Origin: Flavobacterium magnum
GTDB lineage: Bacteria; Bacteroidota; Bacteroidia; Flavobacteriales; Flavobacteriaceae
DNA: 64,000 nt
Reading direction: 5' to 3'
Assembly (NCBI RefSeq): GCF_003055625.1
Contig: NZ_CP028811.1
Span: 1,922,001 to 1,986,000 of the forward strand
In this document: positions 16,909 through 25,076 of the stretch, piece by piece
Position numbering within the stretch: the first letter of the stretch is position 1
How the letters are laid out: each line of letters opens with the position of its first letter
Translations under genes and position numbers: made by a program
Notes under the pieces: generated by a model
What the model saw: the letters and a program-made list of their open reading frames with translations, nothing else
The model's database searches: none
Told to the model about the DNA's origin: nothing

Positions 16909-17328
16909 ATGAAAAAATCAGCGTTTTTGTTCCTGCTTTCCGCAGCCTTGTTCAGTTGCCATCATGATGTGACCCAGGAAGATATCTCCGCAATCAACGG
17001 CTATTGGGAGATTTCACAAACCGTCGGCAAAGATGGCCTTAAGAAGGATTTTAAGATTAACGAAACCATCGACTATTTTCAAGTCAGGAACAACAAAGGT
17101 TTCCGCAAGAAGGTGATGCCGCAATTCGATGGCCGTTACATTATAAATGACCAGAAGGAAGATCTTGGCGTTAAGAAAGATGGGGATGATTTTTACATCT
17201 GTTATGTAACGCCTTACGGCAAATGGCGTGACAGGATTACTGAAGTCAATGCCGTGGAATTGGTACTCACTGACAGTTCCGGCACGGAATTCCATTACAA
17301 ACGTCCCGTAAAATTTTCAGTAAAGTAA
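16909..17328 (+). CDS. Small predicted lipoprotein, lipocalin-like
   Basis: 139 residues. MKKSAFLFLLSAALFSCHHD carries a lipobox (ALFSC), so the mature protein should begin at Cys17 and be lipidated. The rest (INGYWEISQTVGKDG, RYIINDQKEDLG, AVELVLTDSSGTEFHY) resembles the small beta-barrel lipocalin-like proteins of flavobacteria. Its stop codon overlaps the start codon of the DUF721 gene by one base. This pair with ndk nearby is a familiar flavobacterial arrangement. No function is known. Confidence 0.8.
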   Translation: MKKSAFLFLLSAALFSCHHDVTQEDISAINGYWEISQTVGKDGLKKDFKINETIDYFQVRNNKGFRKKVMPQFDGRYIINDQKEDLGVKKDGDDFYICYVTPYGKWRDRITEVNAVELVLTDSSGTEFHYKRPVKFSVK

Positions 17329-17624
17329 TGGTCAAAAGAGCGAGTAACGAAAGTCCGATCAGCGATGTGCTGAAGGAAATCATCAGCCTGAATAAGTTGC
17401 AGCCCGGGATGGACGCTGTAGCAGTGCGCGAGGCATGGGATTCGCTAATGGGCAATGGCGTGCGGAATTACACTAAGGAAGTGGTCCTGAAAGGCAGTAC
17501 GCTGTATGTTGCACTGTCATCGTCCGTGCTGCGTGAGGAATTGATGTTTGGAAAAGCAAAAATTGTCTCGATGATTAACGAAGAGCTGGGTAGGGAAGTG
17601 GTTCGGGAAGTCATTTTAAGGTAG
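17328..17624 (+). CDS. DUF721 family protein (DciA-like)
   Basis: 98 residues. The pattern ISDVLKEIISLNKLQPGMD, VREAWDSLMGNGVRNYTKEV, LKGSTLYVALSSSVLREEL is the DUF721 domain, which is the N-terminal half of DciA, the helicase loader/operator that acts on DnaB in bacteria lacking DnaC. The match is to the domain only; whether it loads DnaB here is inference. It begins in the stop codon of the lipoprotein gene. A dnaB gene is in the same window at 51598. Confidence 0.85.
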   Translation: MVKRASNESPISDVLKEIISLNKLQPGMDAVAVREAWDSLMGNGVRNYTKEVVLKGSTLYVALSSSVLREELMFGKAKIVSMINEELGREVVREVILR

Positions 17625-17666
17625 CCGAAACGCACGAATCCATTGCTTTCCGTGACATGAAATATA

Positions 17667-17698
17667 AAAAAATCCCGTTCATATGAACGGGATTTTTT
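17667..17698. terminator. Bidirectional terminator between DUF721 gene and ndk
   Basis: A perfect 16-bp palindrome, AAAAAATCCCGTTCAT and its complement, with T-runs in both directions, serving the two convergent genes. Confidence 0.9.
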
Positions 17699-17745
17699 GG
17701 TCTTATAGTCTGAATCGACAAGCTTTTACAAGCAAGGACGTTAGA

Positions 17746-18165
17746 TTAAAACTGCTCTCTTCCTGCAAAATGGAAAGCACTTTCGATGGCAGCATTTTCG
17801 TCGCTGTCGGAGCCATGGACTGCATTTTCACCGATTGATTTTGCGTAAGCTTTACGGATTGTGCCTTCAGCCGCTTCCGCAGGGTTTGTAGCACCGATTA
17901 AAGTCCTGAAATCCTCGACTGCGTTTTCTTTCTCGAGGATAGCCGCTACGATTGGACCTCTCGACATAAACTCAACCAACTCTCCGTAGAAAGGCCTTGC
18001 GGCGTGCACGGCGTAAAATGCCTGCGCGTCAGCCGTAGTCAGTTGTGTCAGTTTTAAAGAAACGATCTTAAACCCTCCGTCAGTGATCATTTTCAGGATA
18101 TTCCCGATGTTTCCGGCTTCAACCGCATCAGGCTTAATCATTGTAAAAGTTCTGTTTGTTGCCAT
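17746..18165 (-). CDS. ndk: Nucleoside diphosphate kinase
   Basis: 139 residues, full length. [15 protein letters not shown] is the N-terminal strand, and NAVHGSDS holds the phosphorylated His117. [16 protein letters not shown] and [18 protein letters not shown] are nucleotide-binding segments. It passes gamma-phosphate from ATP to other NDPs, balancing NTP and dNTP pools in the cytosol. A TACTTTTG promoter -7 element (minus strand, 18186-18193) lies 21 bases upstream. Confidence 0.98.
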   Translation of the reverse strand: MATNRTFTMIKPDAVEAGNIGNILKMITDGGFKIVSLKLTQLTTADAQAFYAVHAARPFYGELVEFMSRGPIVAAILEKENAVEDFRTLIGATNPAEAAEGTIRKAYAKSIGENAVHGSDSDENAAIESAFHFAGREQF

Positions 18166-18185
18166 TTTTATTTTAAAATTTTGCG

Positions 18186-18193
18186 CAAAAGTA
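18186..18193 (-). promoter_or_regulatory. ndk promoter -7 element
   Basis: TACTTTTG on the minus strand, an exact TAnnTTTG match, close upstream of ndk. Confidence 0.5.
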
Positions 18194-18242
18194 GTTTATT
18201 AAAACCATATAATAAAATCTACACAGGTAATTATCGGGACAT

Positions 18243-18280
18243 AAAAAAAAACCTCCGGCAAAGAGACCTCCGGAGGTTTT
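18243..18280 (-). terminator. Terminator after the SusE/F-like repeat gene
   Basis: On the minus strand AAAACCTCCGG pairs with CCGGAGGTTTT, followed by a T-run; it lies 34 bases after the stop codon at 18314. Confidence 0.8.
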
Positions 18281-18313
18281 CAAATTAACCAAAATTCTAA
18301 ATCGTATGCGGTG

Positions 18314-20968
18314 CTATTTTTTAATCAGCTTAATCGTCTGCACACCCTTATCGGATGTCACTTTCGCAAAATAAAGTCCCGCAGCAAGTGAGGAGCAATC
18401 CACGGTGCCCTGGTTGCCAAACAGATTTTTTGTCAATACGTTTTTCCCCATCGCATCGATGACGCTAATGGAACTTAAATTGCCATTGCTTACAATGTTC
18501 CAGGTTTCGTGTGAAGGATTCGGATAGGCTGTAAATTGCACGCCGGGAATCTCATCTACCGTAACCAACAGGCCTACTATGATATATTCGCCGGTGACCC
18601 TGTTGAAGCCAATACCCATGGTATCGCCGCCGCCCGTTACAAAATTCGGGCCGTCGGGTACCGCAATGCCTTCAAACATATCGGCTCCCATTCCCCAATT
18701 TACGGTCCAGCTGTCATTTTGCCGGAATTTGAATTCACCTGCATTCATCCAGATTTCCAGGGAATAGGATATCCCATCAGAGGTACTCATATTAACGTCC
18801 GGACCATCAAACCCATTGGTTTCGGTTAAGGCTGTCCCTAAAACACCAATGCTTACAAAATCGAAAGAATAGGCACCTGTAAGGATATTGAAAGTGACGT
18901 TGTAAGTGCCTCCCACCACAGGGATATTAGGGTCGTCCTGCACGCCAACTCCTGAAGGGAAAGTGGTACTTCCCCAATTCACTGCCCAGCCGTCGTCCTG
19001 GCGGAATTTAGCTTCGCCATCAACGAACGTGTAAGCCAACAAAGTATAGGTGATACCATCTGTTGTCTGCATGTCGACGTCCGGTCCTGCAAAGCCGTCC
19101 GCGCTCACGGCATCTCCTATAATTCCGATACTCGGAAAATTATTGATGCTCATAAAGTTATACGCGCCCGTCAGTCTGTTGAAACTGATGTCATACGTGC
19201 CTGCAACAACAGGGATGTTATTGCCGTCGCTCAAACCTGAGGGAAATGAAGAACCTCCCCAATTGATGTCCCACGCGTCATCCTGACGGAATTTGGCTTC
19301 GCCGTTCATCAGGGTCACGTTCATCAGGGTGTACACGATGCCATTGGTAGTGACCAGGTCAGTATCCGGTCCGCTGAACCCGTTGGCGTCTACAGCGGTT
19401 CCAAGAATGCCAACAGATGGAAAAGCACCTACAGTAGAAAATTCATACGCACCTGTCGAACGCGTAAACGTTACATTGAAGGTCCCGGCAGGAATGATCA
19501 TGTTGTTCCCGCCCTGAGTGCCGACTCCCGAAGGGAATGCAGGATTACCCCAGTTAATGTCCCAGGCATCGTTCTGGCGGAATTTGGCCTCGCCCGCTGT
19601 GAACGTATAATTGGAAAGTGTATAGGTTTCTCCGTCATTGGTGGAGAGGTTGACGTCCGGTCCGGCAAATCCGTTGGCAGTTACCGCGGTGCCCAAAATC
19701 CCGACACTTGGATAAAGCGGTGTACCGACAAATGAATAGGCCAAAGTACTCAGGTTGAACGTCAGTGTATAGGTGCCGGCCACAACAGGAATGTTTGAAC
19801 CGCCCTGAACAGCAGTGCCGTTTGGAAAATTATCGTTCAAAAGATCCACACCCCAGTTGGTGGTCCAGGCATCGTCCTGACGGAATTTCAATTCCCCATT
19901 TGTGAAGACATAATTTTCAAGCGTGTAAGTAATACCATCGTTGGTGGTCATATTCGTATCAGGATCGTCGAAGCCACCTGAAGTTACCGCCGTACCCAAT
20001 ACGCCGATATTGGCAAATACCACCGGAGCGTCAAAAGAATAAGCACCGGTTTGACGGTTAAAATGCACCGTATACATTCCTGCCGTAACCATGATGTTGG
20101 ATCCATCCTGCGTGCCTGTTCCGGATGGGAAATCAGCACTGCCCCAGTTAACAGCCCAGTCGTTATCCTGCCTGAATTTGGCCTCACCGGTAGTAAACGT
20201 ATGGTTGTATAGGACATAATTCACACCATCAGTCGTGCTTAAGTCGGTATCCGGATCTGTAAATCCTCCGGCACTCACTGCCGTCCCGATTACGCCGATA
20301 CTTGGGAAAGTAAAGCTGTAATCGCCCGTAATCCTGTTAAAAGTCACCGAATATGTACCCGCAGGAACCGGTATGTTATTCCCCGCGTTGATGGTCGCAA
20401 CACCACTCGGGAATGCCGTACCGCCCCAGTTGATGTCCCAGGCATCATCCTGCCGGAATTTCATCTCCCCGCCCAGAAAATTGTAATTCGTAACCGAGTA
20501 TGAAATGCCGTCAAAAGTCACCATATCGACGTCCGGTCCAGCAAACCCGTCTGCGCTTACCGCAGTACCAATCATCCCGATACTCGGAAAAGAGACGACA
20601 TTAGTGAACGAATACGCACCTGTGTCACTGTTAAAAGTAACATCGTAAACGCCCGCCACGCACTGGATATTCTGACCATTCTGGGTTCCGGTCCCACTAG
20701 GAAATGCCGTGCTTCCCCAATTGATCGCCCAGGCATTGTTGGCCCTGAATTTGATACCGCCACCACTTCCAAAGGTAGTTAGTGTGAGGTTTTCGAGGGT
20801 CCAGTGGACGCCATCTGTTGTGGCCATCTGGTGCACGTCTTCCGGTCCCGGATTTCCTGGATCGCCGGGCCATCCACCCGCTGCCTCGCCCACGACCGCC
20901 ACAGAATTTACCTGTGCCTGCGTGATGGAAAACAGCAACATCGTTAAAAAGAGTAGTGTTTTTTTCAT
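18314..20968 (-). CDS. T9SS protein with eight SusE/SusF-like repeats
   Basis: 884 residues. Signal peptide MKKTLLFLTMLLFSITQAQ, then eight tandem units of about 95-100 residues. Each has the pattern SIGVIGTAV-x-GGF-x-DPDTDL, a TTDGVNY strand, GEAKFRQDNDWAVNWG, DFPSGTGTQ and TYSVTFNRITGAYSF. The K-F-R-x-N/D-D-x-W-x-x-N-W-G core is that of SusE/SusF starch-binding-like domains. The C-terminus (VQFTAYPNPSHETWNI, VIDAMGKNVLTKN, AGLYFAKVTSDKGVQTIKLIKK) is a T9SS type A sorting domain. It is probably a surface carbohydrate-binding protein, but there is no SusC/SusD pair or glycan-degradation locus around it. Units differ by only a few residues at many positions, implying recent internal duplication. 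Confidence 0.85.
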   Translation of the reverse strand: MKKTLLFLTMLLFSITQAQVNSVAVVGEAAGGWPGDPGNPGPEDVHQMATTDGVHWTLENLTLTTFGSGGGIKFRANNAWAINWGSTAFPSGTGTQNGQNIQCVAGVYDVTFNSDTGAYSFTNVVSFPSIGMIGTAVSADGFAGPDVDMVTFDGISYSVTNYNFLGGEMKFRQDDAWDINWGGTAFPSGVATINAGNNIPVPAGTYSVTFNRITGDYSFTFPSIGVIGTAVSAGGFTDPDTDLSTTDGVNYVLYNHTFTTGEAKFRQDNDWAVNWGSADFPSGTGTQDGSNIMVTAGMYTVHFNRQTGAYSFDAPVVFANIGVLGTAVTSGGFDDPDTNMTTNDGITYTLENYVFTNGELKFRQDDAWTTNWGVDLLNDNFPNGTAVQGGSNIPVVAGTYTLTFNLSTLAYSFVGTPLYPSVGILGTAVTANGFAGPDVNLSTNDGETYTLSNYTFTAGEAKFRQNDAWDINWGNPAFPSGVGTQGGNNMIIPAGTFNVTFTRSTGAYEFSTVGAFPSVGILGTAVDANGFSGPDTDLVTTNGIVYTLMNVTLMNGEAKFRQDDAWDINWGGSSFPSGLSDGNNIPVVAGTYDISFNRLTGAYNFMSINNFPSIGIIGDAVSADGFAGPDVDMQTTDGITYTLLAYTFVDGEAKFRQDDGWAVNWGSTTFPSGVGVQDDPNIPVVGGTYNVTFNILTGAYSFDFVSIGVLGTALTETNGFDGPDVNMSTSDGISYSLEIWMNAGEFKFRQNDSWTVNWGMGADMFEGIAVPDGPNFVTGGGDTMGIGFNRVTGEYIIVGLLVTVDEIPGVQFTAYPNPSHETWNIVSNGNLSSISVIDAMGKNVLTKNLFGNQGTVDCSSLAAGLYFAKVTSDKGVQTIKLIKK

Positions 20969-21110
20969 TCCTTATCAGTTTTAGTTAATATGTGTCCGTT
21001 AAATTTAGATAAAATTTAACAGATTGATATTTACCGATAAAGAAATGTATGCACGAAAACGTTTGCGTATTGATAACTTTTTTAGCGCAACTGAAATGGC
21101 TATCAGCAGT

Positions 21111-22700
21111 TTACAAAACCAGTACGCTGAAGTGATGAGAAAAGGGTTGCAGCGTATCCACAAGGCGTTCAATCAGCAAATCACCATATTCGAGATAAAA
21201 CTCTGCAAAATTGGCGCTTCTTTCCTGCAAACCGTTAAGCGGGAAAAGCTCATTTTGTAAATTGGTAATGCGCTCCAATTCATCAGCATGCTTCCTTTTC
21301 TGCGCTTTGAGCAAACGCTTTTCCAGGTTTTCAAGGCCTTTGATTTGTTTGATCTCCTGCGCTTTTACGGCACCCGTGAACGATTTATCGGTATGCAGTG
21401 CCATGTCGTGGAGTTTTTTAAACTGGTCTGACAGGAATTTCTTCTGCTCCGACAAATCCACAGGAAACTCTGAAAGGGACCTGATTTTTTTATTTGCCAA
21501 CGCGTCCTGTTTCATAAACAGGTCTCTCCATTGCAATTCAAGTCGCTCCGCTTTCCCAGCCTGTTTCTCGGTAGCCAGCAATACTGAGTTGCGGATCAGC
21601 AGCATCGGGAAAGTGACGCCTGCAGCATCGAAGAATGCTTTCAGTTCAAGCCAGTACGCGATTTCGCCACCGCCGCCGATGTAGCAAAGATTCGGCAATA
21701 TGACTTCCTGATAAAGTGGGCGCATGATCACATTGGGGCTGATTTTCTCGGGATGATTTTCAGCCAGATCAAGGATTTCTTCTTTGGTAAAACTTAAATC
21801 GGTATGGTTCACGATGTACTTACCCTGATCAAAAATGATCCGTTCGCGCAGCTGGTCCTCCAGATAAAAAAGGTTGATTTCACGCGGATTCACCTGCACG
21901 GTGTAATCGCCAAAGCCGGCAATGGTTTCAGAAACTTTCCCGAAAGAGACCTGTTGTTCCAGTTCAGCTTTCACATACGGGACGAACGCTTTTTTCAATG
22001 CAGCCGAATCGGCATCGATGATTACAAGCCCGTGAGCGCCAAACAGCGCATTGGCCAGATAGCGCGTGGCTTCCGCCAGGGTCGTGTGCCCGGTGTAAGC
22101 ATCGCTGAACAGTGTCCTGAGTGTTTCGGCATGAAGGCCGGGTCCGAGTTCCCTTGCAAAAATCTCGAGGAACTGGTCAAGCCCTTCCGTAGATAAACGC
22201 CCCACGGCGCCGGCGCTTTCACGGTTCCAACGGAATTTCTTCCCACGGAAATTAAAGTAGTTGATTTCTTCAAAGTCATGGTCTTCGGTCGCCATCCAAT
22301 ACACAGGAACAAAGCGGTTCCCGGGATATTTTACGCTGAGTTCCCTGGCGAGGTTTATTGACGTGATGATTTTGTACAGAAAGTACAGCGGCCCGGTAAA
22401 AAGGTTCAGCTGGTGGCCGGTCGTTACGGCGAAAGTATCGTCATCCGCCAAAAGCGAAATATGCTCTTTAGTCAGCGCAGAAGCCTTGATTTGAGCATAC
22501 TGCCTTTCAAGTTCTGCCACCAGGACCGCACGGTTTTCCCGAGGGAAATTCCTTTTTTTCTCCTCCATCTGCGCCTTAAAATTTTCAAGTGATGGGAACC
22601 GATGGTACCACTGTCGTACGCCGGGTTTTTGGTTGAGGTAATCGACAACTAAAGGTGTGAAATACCCGGAATCCTGATACGTAATACAGTCGGTTGGCAT
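21111..22700 (-). CDS. bshC: Putative cysteine ligase BshC (bacillithiol biosynthesis)
   Basis: 529 residues, normal for BshC. Recognisable segments are FAVTTGHQLNLFTGPLYFLYKI, RFVPVYWMATEDHDFEEINYF, VNPREINLFYLEDQLRERI and RPLYQEVILPNLCYIGGGGEIAYW, all BshC signatures, followed by a coiled-coil C-terminal part (about 420-500). The enzyme is thought to add cysteine to glucosaminyl-malate, the last step of bacillithiol synthesis in the cytosol. bshA and bshB are not in the window. It stands alone between secreted-protein genes. Confidence 0.95.
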   Translation of the reverse strand: MPTDCITYQDSGYFTPLVVDYLNQKPGVRQWYHRFPSLENFKAQMEEKKRNFPRENRAVLVAELERQYAQIKASALTKEHISLLADDDTFAVTTGHQLNLFTGPLYFLYKIITSINLARELSVKYPGNRFVPVYWMATEDHDFEEINYFNFRGKKFRWNRESAGAVGRLSTEGLDQFLEIFARELGPGLHAETLRTLFSDAYTGHTTLAEATRYLANALFGAHGLVIIDADSAALKKAFVPYVKAELEQQVSFGKVSETIAGFGDYTVQVNPREINLFYLEDQLRERIIFDQGKYIVNHTDLSFTKEEILDLAENHPEKISPNVIMRPLYQEVILPNLCYIGGGGEIAYWLELKAFFDAAGVTFPMLLIRNSVLLATEKQAGKAERLELQWRDLFMKQDALANKKIRSLSEFPVDLSEQKKFLSDQFKKLHDMALHTDKSFTGAVKAQEIKQIKGLENLEKRLLKAQKRKHADELERITNLQNELFPLNGLQERSANFAEFYLEYGDLLIERLVDTLQPFSHHFSVLVL

Positions 22701-22749
22701 GTGGAAAGTTTGAATTTCCCGTAAAATTACTAAAAAAAGATGGTTTTAC

Positions 22750-24459
22750 TTAATCCGTAACTACAGTATTTCCTGCGCTGATGAGTGCCTGTTTGTCTAT
22801 AATACCCTGTCCCGTCGGCGGTGCCGGAGGACTTTGGGAACCCAGAAACAACTGTTTCCCGGTTGCCGGCGCAACGAGAAGCCACGTATGCAGCAGGTTG
22901 TTTACTGTAGCAACCGTCAGGGCATTATAGCTGAAAGCATACTGATTGTAGTTGCCGGGTGCTATTATACCACCCACTTCGTCAAGCACAGGAAACGCAA
23001 CTGTTCCAAGAACCGGATTCGATTGGAAACTGCATTCCTTTAAGAACGTCAATGCAGGGAAAGTTACTGAGGTAAGCATTGTGTTAAAGCTGACATGGAG
23101 GGAATTAATGGAGGTAATGTGCTCAAACGATAAACTCGTAAAGCCCGTTGCCTGAATGCCAATCAAATCGGCAACTGTTAGCAACGGAATCTCAAGCGAG
23201 GTAAGCATCGGAGCGTGAACCGAGACACTACCCGTGGTGAGTGAAGGCAGACTGATGCTGTTGATCAAGTCGCCATAAGCAGAAAAACCGCCCGTGGCAA
23301 GCGAAGGCAGCGTGATGCTGCTGATCAGGTCACCATAGACAGAAACACTGCCTGTTGCAATCAGCGGCAGGTTTACAGACGCTAAAGTTGATGAGTTTAT
23401 AAATAACGTACCTGAAGTTAACGCAGGCAGGTTTAATGAGCCGATCTGGTTGTTGCCGGTTATGGTAACTGTTCTGCCGGTATGCAGGTCGTCCAGGTTT
23501 ACATTGGCGAGCACCGCATTGTTCGCAATATAAATCTTCTGCGTATTATTTATCAATGCACCAAGGTCGATGGTTTGCAGCAATGGATTGTCTTCTATAT
23601 CCAAATTGTAAGACGCCGTCATTACCGGAAAAGACAAACTCGTCATGCTGGCATTATCGGTCAGCAGGAACTTCGATCCCGGTGCAATTTTCGTCAGCGC
23701 CGGAAAAGTAAGCGAGCTCAGATCGTTATTGTCAACCACATCAAATTTTCTTCTGGACGTTGTGAATGCCGAAAAGTCAACCGTGGTAAGGTGAAGGTTG
23801 TCGCTAATGCTGACATCGCGGTACACTGTCGTAAGATGGCTAAGATTCAGTGTAACAAGCTGTCGGTTATTGGTGATCTGCAGGTCAAGTAAAGTTGTCA
23901 CCATACTCAGGTCAAGCGTCGTCAATTGCGTCGTGGCATCAACGATAATGTTCTCCGTATTGGGGCCAAACTGAGATTGTATTTGCGCGGCAGCTTCGGC
24001 ATTACTGGTATCACCGGTGATAAAAATGGTGGATTTCCCCTGATTCAAACTCGTTCCCGAATACAGTGCGTAGGGCACACTCAGCAACTGGCTGGTCCCT
24101 GAGATGCTGTAATTACTCCCACCCTCAGGATCGGTTTCGGTCTTGATGAAATAATTTCCGTCACCCCAGCTGATCGCTGAAAATGTCCCCGTAACCGGTG
24201 TTCCGCCCCCAATTTCAAGGCTGGCCAGACCATTTTCATTCGTCGTAACCGCGTGTGTCTCAACATAAACAGCAATCCCCAGAGGGTCATTTTTTACAAT
24301 GCTGATGCGCACACTGATTGGGGTTTCCGTAACCAGGTTCCCGGAAGCATCCCGTATTACTGACTGGTAGCTCATTTTTTGTGGAGCCTGAGCAGATAGC
24401 GTGGAACTGATGAGCAATAAAGCGAAAAGGATTATTTGGGGAATGTACTTTTTAACCAT
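22750..24459 (-). CDS. Secreted leucine-rich, receptor-L/BspA-like protein
   Basis: 569 residues. A signal peptide (ends about TLSAQ) is followed by an N-terminal domain common in flavobacterial surface proteins (PQKMSYQSVIRDASGNLV, VYVETHAVTTNENGLASLEIGGG). Then comes a long run of irregular leucine-rich strands (LDLQITNNRQLVTLNLSHL, SLNLPALTSGTLFINSSTL, SLPSLTTGSVSVHAPMLTSL) of the receptor-L-domain/BspA type, expected to form a curved solenoid. There is no T9SS sorting domain at its C-terminus. It starts 4 bases after the small T9SS protein gene ends, so the two form an operon. Two repeats near 23215-23355 are nearly identical in DNA, suggesting recent copying. Ligand unknown. Confidence 0.75.
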   Translation of the reverse strand: MVKKYIPQIILFALLLISSTLSAQAPQKMSYQSVIRDASGNLVTETPISVRISIVKNDPLGIAVYVETHAVTTNENGLASLEIGGGTPVTGTFSAISWGDGNYFIKTETDPEGGSNYSISGTSQLLSVPYALYSGTSLNQGKSTIFITGDTSNAEAAAQIQSQFGPNTENIIVDATTQLTTLDLSMVTTLLDLQITNNRQLVTLNLSHLTTVYRDVSISDNLHLTTVDFSAFTTSRRKFDVVDNNDLSSLTFPALTKIAPGSKFLLTDNASMTSLSFPVMTASYNLDIEDNPLLQTIDLGALINNTQKIYIANNAVLANVNLDDLHTGRTVTITGNNQIGSLNLPALTSGTLFINSSTLASVNLPLIATGSVSVYGDLISSITLPSLATGGFSAYGDLINSISLPSLTTGSVSVHAPMLTSLEIPLLTVADLIGIQATGFTSLSFEHITSINSLHVSFNTMLTSVTFPALTFLKECSFQSNPVLGTVAFPVLDEVGGIIAPGNYNQYAFSYNALTVATVNNLLHTWLLVAPATGKQLFLGSQSPPAPPTGQGIIDKQALISAGNTVVTD

Positions 24460-24463
24460 GTTC

Positions 24464-24922
24464 TTATTTTTTTATGATTTTGAATGTCTTGATTTTTTTA
24501 TCGCTTCCGCAGATCGTAATCAGGTAGATTCCCGGAGGATATTGCTGCATTGCCACCAATGTTTCTCCAGAGAAAGCGGCAGGTGATAACAGGACTTTAC
24601 CGGTGATGTCAGAGAGGCTGTATGTTAAACTGCCGTCGCGGTCGTCGGCGTTTTTTAACGTCAGGTTGTTGCGCACCGGATTGGGATATGCCAAAAGCTG
24701 TATTCCGGGAAGCTCGTCTTTTCCTAAAACGATGATTTCATAAGGTTGCTGGACACCGACGGTAATCAATGCGCTATCCGGACTTTTATAAGAAATTTGT
24801 CCTACAGAGTAACTCACGGTGCCGCCTGACCCGGTTGCATTTCCGCCGCCTGCGACCGTGCTCTGCTGCGCCCGGAGACCCGTGCAGATTAACGCGGGCA
24901 GTAAAAAAAACACCTTTTTCAT
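24464..24922 (-). CDS. Small T9SS sorting-domain secreted protein
   Basis: 152 residues from MKKVFFLLPALICTGLRAQ, a clean signal peptide (an ATG 7 codons earlier, at 24943, would precede it and overlap the promoter -7 element). A short Gly-rich beta segment (GGGNATGSGGTVSYSVGQISY) is followed by a type A sorting domain (IQLLAYPNPVRNNLTL, LSDITGKVLLSP, GIYLITICGSDKKIKTFKIIKK). First gene of a two-gene operon with the leucine-rich protein. A TTG-N21-TAGATTTG promoter precedes it. Confidence 0.85.
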   Translation of the reverse strand: MKKVFFLLPALICTGLRAQQSTVAGGGNATGSGGTVSYSVGQISYKSPDSALITVGVQQPYEIIVLGKDELPGIQLLAYPNPVRNNLTLKNADDRDGSLTYSLSDITGKVLLSPAAFSGETLVAMQQYPPGIYLITICGSDKKIKTFKIIKK

Positions 24923-24940
24923 ATCGAATTTATTTGGAGG

Positions 24941-24972
24941 CAAATCTACTACCTTTTCGTTTTAATTGTCAA
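24941..24972 (-). promoter_or_regulatory. Promoter of the small T9SS/leucine-rich protein operon
   Basis: On the minus strand TTG (24972-24970), 21 bases, then TAGATTTG (24948-24941), a full Bacteroidota promoter 18 bases before the chosen start. Confidence 0.65.
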
Positions 24973-25076
24973 TCGGTTAGCCTTTTTTTTAAATTCCGTG
25001 CAGGAGAAACTATCGTTTAACGCCTCCCGAAATCGTATGGACTTAAAATTTCAGAAATTAAGACTAATTTTGCCAT

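Noticed and set aside
18314..20968. A polysaccharide utilisation locus built from the SusE/F-like protein and the GH5 enzyme at 27815
   Set aside because: The two genes are about 7 kb apart, on separate transcripts, and there is no SusC/SusD pair, ECF sigma/anti-sigma pair or hybrid regulator beside either.
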